Source: Oscillospiraceae bacterium
Lineage (GTDB): Bacteria; Bacillota; Clostridia; Oscillospirales; Ruminococcaceae
DNA length: 34,289 bases
NCBI GenBank assembly: GCA_017481565.1
Contig: JAFUOZ010000080.1
Location: 1 to 34,289 of the forward strand
Direction: 5' to 3'
The stretch's first letter is position 1. Each line of letters starts with the position of its first letter. Below, in pieces: positions 30,759 to 34,289 of the stretch. The translations under genes and the position numbers were made by a program. Under the pieces are notes generated by a model. That model was not told where the DNA came from. It saw only the letters and a program-made list of their open reading frames with translations, and made no database searches.

Positions 30759-32678
30759 TTATTGAGTGATTTTTACAGTTCCGCCGTCCTCGCCCAGAAA
30801 AACTATCTTTCCGTTTACAGGGAGCGGAACATCGTTACCGTATTCCGTCATATAGCTCGAATAGGTCATACGGTCATAAGCGTCATATACATAAACTGAC
30901 GCATTTTCAGGTATTTCAAGAGTAAGTGTTCTGTCCGATCTGTCTCCTGTGCTGTACCATGAAGCCTTTTTTGTATGCAGAGAAACCTCGGAAATATCAT
31001 CGGGAAGTATTCCTATAGCGTCCTCTGAAATAAATTCCAGTGCAGCGGTGGTAATGTCCATTATCTCATATCCGTTTTCACGGCGCATTTCAATATCCTG
31101 CAGATCTCTGCCGCCGGGCATTGAAAGTGCTGACTGTGCATGATCGCTGTCCGTTATGACCTGACCGTTTACATATCCCCTTGCTTCGGGATATGTTTTA
31201 AGCTTCATGCATGACATATCCGAATATAAGGTATTTGAATATTTTCCCGAATACAGATAATATTTTTTGCCGTTTCTTGCGTCCCATGCCGCCTGTGCTT
31301 CATCACTTACAGTAATTTTTCCGCTGCGCTGCATATTGTATGATTTAAAGCTCATTCCATTACTGCCTATCTCCATATACTCATCTGAACAGATATAATC
31401 AGTGCCGCTGCGGTTTTTAAAATACACTGTGGTATGATTTTTTGACTGCACAGCATTACCCGATTCAACAGAACCGTCCATAAGAACAAAACTATCCTCT
31501 GTTGTATAAAGGAACTGCTTTATTTCAGGTCTGTCACCGCTGAGATCGGTGATCTGCATATATTTTTTATCAGGGAAGGATACAACAGCTACACCTCTGT
31601 CATAGAAATAAATATCCGCATAATCAAGATATTTATCCGGGACCGTATCAAGAGTCTCCTTATCCTGAGGCTTTGAATGTTCCACAACTGTACCATTTTC
31701 GGCAAGGGCAATATCCATAAGCGCCATTGCAAGCATCTGATTTTCCGAGCTGCTGCCGCCTGCGGACAGCACCGAAATGCTTATTTCCTCATCGGGAGCA
31801 ACCAAAAGCATAGCATGCTGATTCTGAATATCTCCGCCCTTGCTGATAACCTGAACACCTGCATTTTCATAATCCCCATAGCTTACAAAATCCCAGCCAA
31901 GACCGTAGCTGCCCTCATATTCATCTGTAACAGCTGTTTTTGACATTTCCTGCTTGGAATTATCGGAAAGAAGGGTTGTATCCCCTTTGAAAAATGCACT
32001 GCCGAAACGTGTCAGCTCCTCCGCTGTAGAAAGAATTCCGCCTGAACCGATGTCCATACAGTAATCCTGCGCTATGGGGATATTGCCGTTTATAAATGTA
32101 TCCGTCATTTCTTCTGTACGGAATGCATTCCACGGCGTACCTGTCTGCTGCATATCCAGAGGCTTGCAGATATTTTCTTCAACATAGTCTGTAAAGCTCA
32201 TTCCCGATACATTTTCCGTGATAAGCTCCAGTAATTCAAAACCGTCATTGCAGTATGCGCTGAAATCGCCCGGGTCTGCCTTAAGCCGCTGTGATTTAAG
32301 CTCGCTGAGCAGAATATCATAAGGCGCTCTATCTCTGTCATTGAAAAGCAGAAAATCGCCCTGTGTAGTACCCATAAGCCCCGATGTGTGATCCATAAGC
32401 ATACGTACCGTTATATCCTTATACCGAGGGTCAGCCATATAAAAATCAGGGAGATATTCTGTTACGGGAGCGTCAATATTGATTTTTCCCTGTTCGGAAA
32501 GCTGCATTACCGCAGTTGTAACAAACATCTTGCTGACCGAACCGATACATATCAGAGTATCATCTGTTTCATATTCCTTATTTATGTAAGACTGTTCCTC
32601 TGCCGCCGGTGCAGGAATTGCAGCTGTCAGAGTAAGCAGTACGGCAGCCGTTACAGGAAGTATTCTGTATTTTTTCAT
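30759..32678 (-). CDS. Secreted serine beta-lactamase-like hydrolase
   Basis: The 639-residue protein has a signal peptide (about 1-26, ending APAPAA region) and a serine hydrolase domain of the beta-lactamase/PBP4* class. SVSK (Ser47, Lys50), Tyr142-Cys-Asn144 and KGG (280-282) are the three usual motifs. Residues about 335-639 form an unassigned C-terminal region. The SxxK comes only about 20 residues after the signal peptide, so the usual N-terminal beta strands are missing. GGAGG precedes the ATG and overlaps the stop of the permease gene. It may act on a D-amino peptide, an ester or an antimicrobial at the cell surface; which of these cannot be read. Confidence 0.88.
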   Translation of the reverse strand: MKKYRILPVTAAVLLTLTAAIPAPAAEEQSYINKEYETDDTLICIGSVSKMFVTTAVMQLSEQGKINIDAPVTEYLPDFYMADPRYKDITVRMLMDHTSGLMGTTQGDFLLFNDRDRAPYDILLSELKSQRLKADPGDFSAYCNDGFELLELITENVSGMSFTDYVEENICKPLDMQQTGTPWNAFRTEEMTDTFINGNIPIAQDYCMDIGSGGILSTAEELTRFGSAFFKGDTTLLSDNSKQEMSKTAVTDEYEGSYGLGWDFVSYGDYENAGVQVISKGGDIQNQHAMLLVAPDEEISISVLSAGGSSSENQMLAMALMDIALAENGTVVEHSKPQDKETLDTVPDKYLDYADIYFYDRGVAVVSFPDKKYMQITDLSGDRPEIKQFLYTTEDSFVLMDGSVESGNAVQSKNHTTVYFKNRSGTDYICSDEYMEIGSNGMSFKSYNMQRSGKITVSDEAQAAWDARNGKKYYLYSGKYSNTLYSDMSCMKLKTYPEARGYVNGQVITDSDHAQSALSMPGGRDLQDIEMRRENGYEIMDITTAALEFISEDAIGILPDDISEVSLHTKKASWYSTGDRSDRTLTLEIPENASVYVYDAYDRMTYSSYMTEYGNDVPLPVNGKIVFLGEDGGTVKITQ

Positions 32679-32689
32679 CTTGATCCTCC

Positions 32690-34289
32690 TTATTCGGTCA
32701 TAAGCTCATAAACTGAGATAGTCTTTATCTTTCTTGCACCGATAAATGCACACACAAAGCAGAATATCAGCATTATAATATCCAACAGAATGACCTTCGG
32801 CATATCAACCCTTACATATCCGATAAAGCTTGTAAGAGGTTCTGTTATCAGAATACCGACAGCTGTACCGATGATCACGGAGATCGCTGCTGAAGGCGCA
32901 ATACGGAAAGCAAGACGGAACATAAGCTCACGGGAGGTATAACCCATTCCCTTCAGTATGCCGAATTCTCTGCGTCCCCGACGGATAGCGGATTCCATAA
33001 TAATAAAGAGGATTATCATAACAACTACTGCTGAAAGTGCCATAAATATTCCTGTAGCAATACGTATCGCTGCAACAACACCTGTTAGCTGAGTTTCAAT
33101 GATCTCCTTTGTATTTGTGATCGCACTTATCATAAAGCCGCTGCTGCTGCCTGAGATAACTGTATTTCCCGACTGAATCGAATACTCTATATGAGTAACT
33201 CCGTAATTTGCCATAAGCTCGGCGATCTGCTTTTCTGCTTCCGCACGTATACGCTCCTCATAAGTACCGCTTACGCTGATCTCAGCTGCATCGGAAAGAC
33301 TTCTGCCGTATTTTTCGGTAAGCTCATTTCTGAAAGCGTCGATATCCTCACCTTCATGAAGATAAAGCTCTATGGTATCATTGCGGTAGGTAGGGATAAG
33401 CCGACTGATACCGTCCTCCGTGATATATAGATTTACTCCTGCGTTCACACACGAGGTTACAAATCCGCAGACCATATAGCTTTTTTCCACATTGAGATAT
33501 TCAAGTGTAAGACTGTCACCTATACTTACGCCCTTTACCTCCGCCAACTGATTTGTTATCATGATCTCATTAGCATGCTCGGGAAAACGTCCTTTTATGG
33601 GAAAAATATTTTCCGTAACATTAAAATCTGAAAATACTATCGGTATCATGATCTCTTCAAATTCTGTAATTTTAATAAATACATTATATCCCGATGTAGG
33701 CGTTGCCTTGCGTACCTGCGGAAACTGCGTAAGTTCCTCAGCAAGTGCATCGGTATCGGCGCAGGACATCATCTCAATACGAAGATCACTCATTTCCTGA
33801 CCTGCCGTAGCACATATCGCATTAAGACCGTCATTGAAAAAATTAAATACAACAAAGCTGAAAACTACCGTCATTGCAGAAATAGAAATACATACGGTAA
33901 GACCAAGATTCTGTCTGAAATTCTGAACAAAATCCTTTAAGGCAAGGCGCAGATGAACACTTTTCTTTGTATTTCGGAGCGGAAAACGCTCTTTTCCGAA
34001 GCGGTGATCCCCCTGACCTCCTCTTAATGCATGAACAGGCGGATAATTTCTCACCATTCTTGCCCTGATAAGTGCGATAACTCCTACAAGGATAAATATA
34101 ACAAGTCCCGATACGAAAATAAGTACAGGCTCTGTATCTCCGCTGCCTCTGTGCTCGGTAATAAGCTCGCCTGTGTGCAAAAGAACAGGAGAAAGCATAA
34201 AGCTGCCGCCGATACCCACAAGCACACCTGCTGCCGCTATTATAAGGTACTCAAACACATAAGAAAGCGTTATCTCCCATGAGGTATAG
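32690..34289 (-). CDS. FtsX-like ABC transporter permease, C-terminal part (5' end outside window)
   Basis: The frame is open to the right edge of the window, so the true start lies beyond 34289; an in-frame GTG at 34258 falls inside a membrane segment and is not the start. About 533 residues are visible. They include the last helices of a first FtsX half, a linker ending in a HALRGG-type coupling segment, and a complete second half with one helix (about 125-145), an outside domain of about 225 residues and three helices near the C-terminus with REFGILKGMGYTSRELMF. This is a MacB/SalY-like permease. The ATPase is probably upstream outside the window. It is followed at once by the serine hydrolase gene and then the two-component pair. 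Confidence 0.92.
   Translation of the reverse strand, partial: YTSWEITLSYVFEYLIIAAAGVLVGIGGSFMLSPVLLHTGELITEHRGSGDTEPVLIFVSGLVIFILVGVIALIRARMVRNYPPVHALRGGQGDHRFGKERFPLRNTKKSVHLRLALKDFVQNFRQNLGLTVCISISAMTVVFSFVVFNFFNDGLNAICATAGQEMSDLRIEMMSCADTDALAEELTQFPQVRKATPTSGYNVFIKITEFEEIMIPIVFSDFNVTENIFPIKGRFPEHANEIMITNQLAEVKGVSIGDSLTLEYLNVEKSYMVCGFVTSCVNAGVNLYITEDGISRLIPTYRNDTIELYLHEGEDIDAFRNELTEKYGRSLSDAAEISVSGTYEERIRAEAEKQIAELMANYGVTHIEYSIQSGNTVISGSSSGFMISAITNTKEIIETQLTGVVAAIRIATGIFMALSAVVVMIILFIIMESAIRRGRREFGILKGMGYTSRELMFRLAFRIAPSAAISVIIGTAVGILITEPLTSFIGYVRVDMPKVILLDIIMLIFCFVCAFIGARKIKTISVYELMTE

Overview
The window looks like chromosome from a Gram-positive gut or rumen Clostridium-class bacterium, most like Ruminococcus or another Oscillospiraceae. 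The grounds are GGAGG-type ribosome binding sites, textbook sigma-A promoters with 17-bp spacers, many lipobox proteins, a GH25 lysozyme with Big_2 repeats, moderate GC and no outer-membrane genes. The genus is inferred from gene content and style only. I saw no rRNA, CRISPR array, prophage structural gene or intact transposase.

Region 1 (1-2678, +) is the end of a hexuronate operon: a cut Gfo/Idh/MocA dehydrogenase, mannonate dehydratase uxuA and an SDR fructuronate reductase (uxuB type). Region 2 (2679-3433) has no genes. It holds two copies of a palindromic MITE-like repeat, then a tandem pair of about 310-bp elements built from GGTGCA/TGCACC arms and four copies of a 19-mer. The arms differ between the two units but agree within each unit. 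This is the strongest unexplained structure here. Region 3 (3529-6209, +) encodes an Ig-like lipoprotein and an aminopeptidase P.

Region 4 (6210-10457, -) is a phosphate set: NptA/PhoU-type Na/Pi cotransporter, PhoB/PhoP-type regulator and PhoR-type kinase. Region 5 (10666-15605, -) is a compact operon: membrane-anchored alpha/beta hydrolase, free-standing condensation protein, acyl carrier protein, AMP-dependent acyl ligase and, after about 100 bp, an SCP2 lipid-binding protein. It looks like a small acyl-conjugation pathway. A MITE copy lies in its 5' leader. Region 6 (15760-20993, -), transcribed toward region 5 with no visible terminator between, encodes a barstar-domain protein, a MacB-like permease, its ATPase and a C45-type Ntn-hydrolase lipoprotein. 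Export and processing of the region 5 product is a testable guess.

Region 7 (21049-24763, +) has tRNA-Leu(CAA), an SGNH-hydrolase lipoprotein with an acidic minisatellite tail, and a secreted Big_2/GH25 lysozyme sharing the same last residues. Region 8 (24880-26096) has two more MITE copies around an unknown two-gene unit (226 aa plus an overlapping 53-aa membrane peptide). Region 9 (26172-28616, +) is DUF3006, an RpiR-type regulator and an HI0933-type flavoprotein. Region 10 (28734-34289, -) is an ABC permease cut by the window edge, a serine beta-lactamase-like hydrolase, and an OmpR-type regulator with its kinase, probably an envelope-stress or peptide-resistance module.
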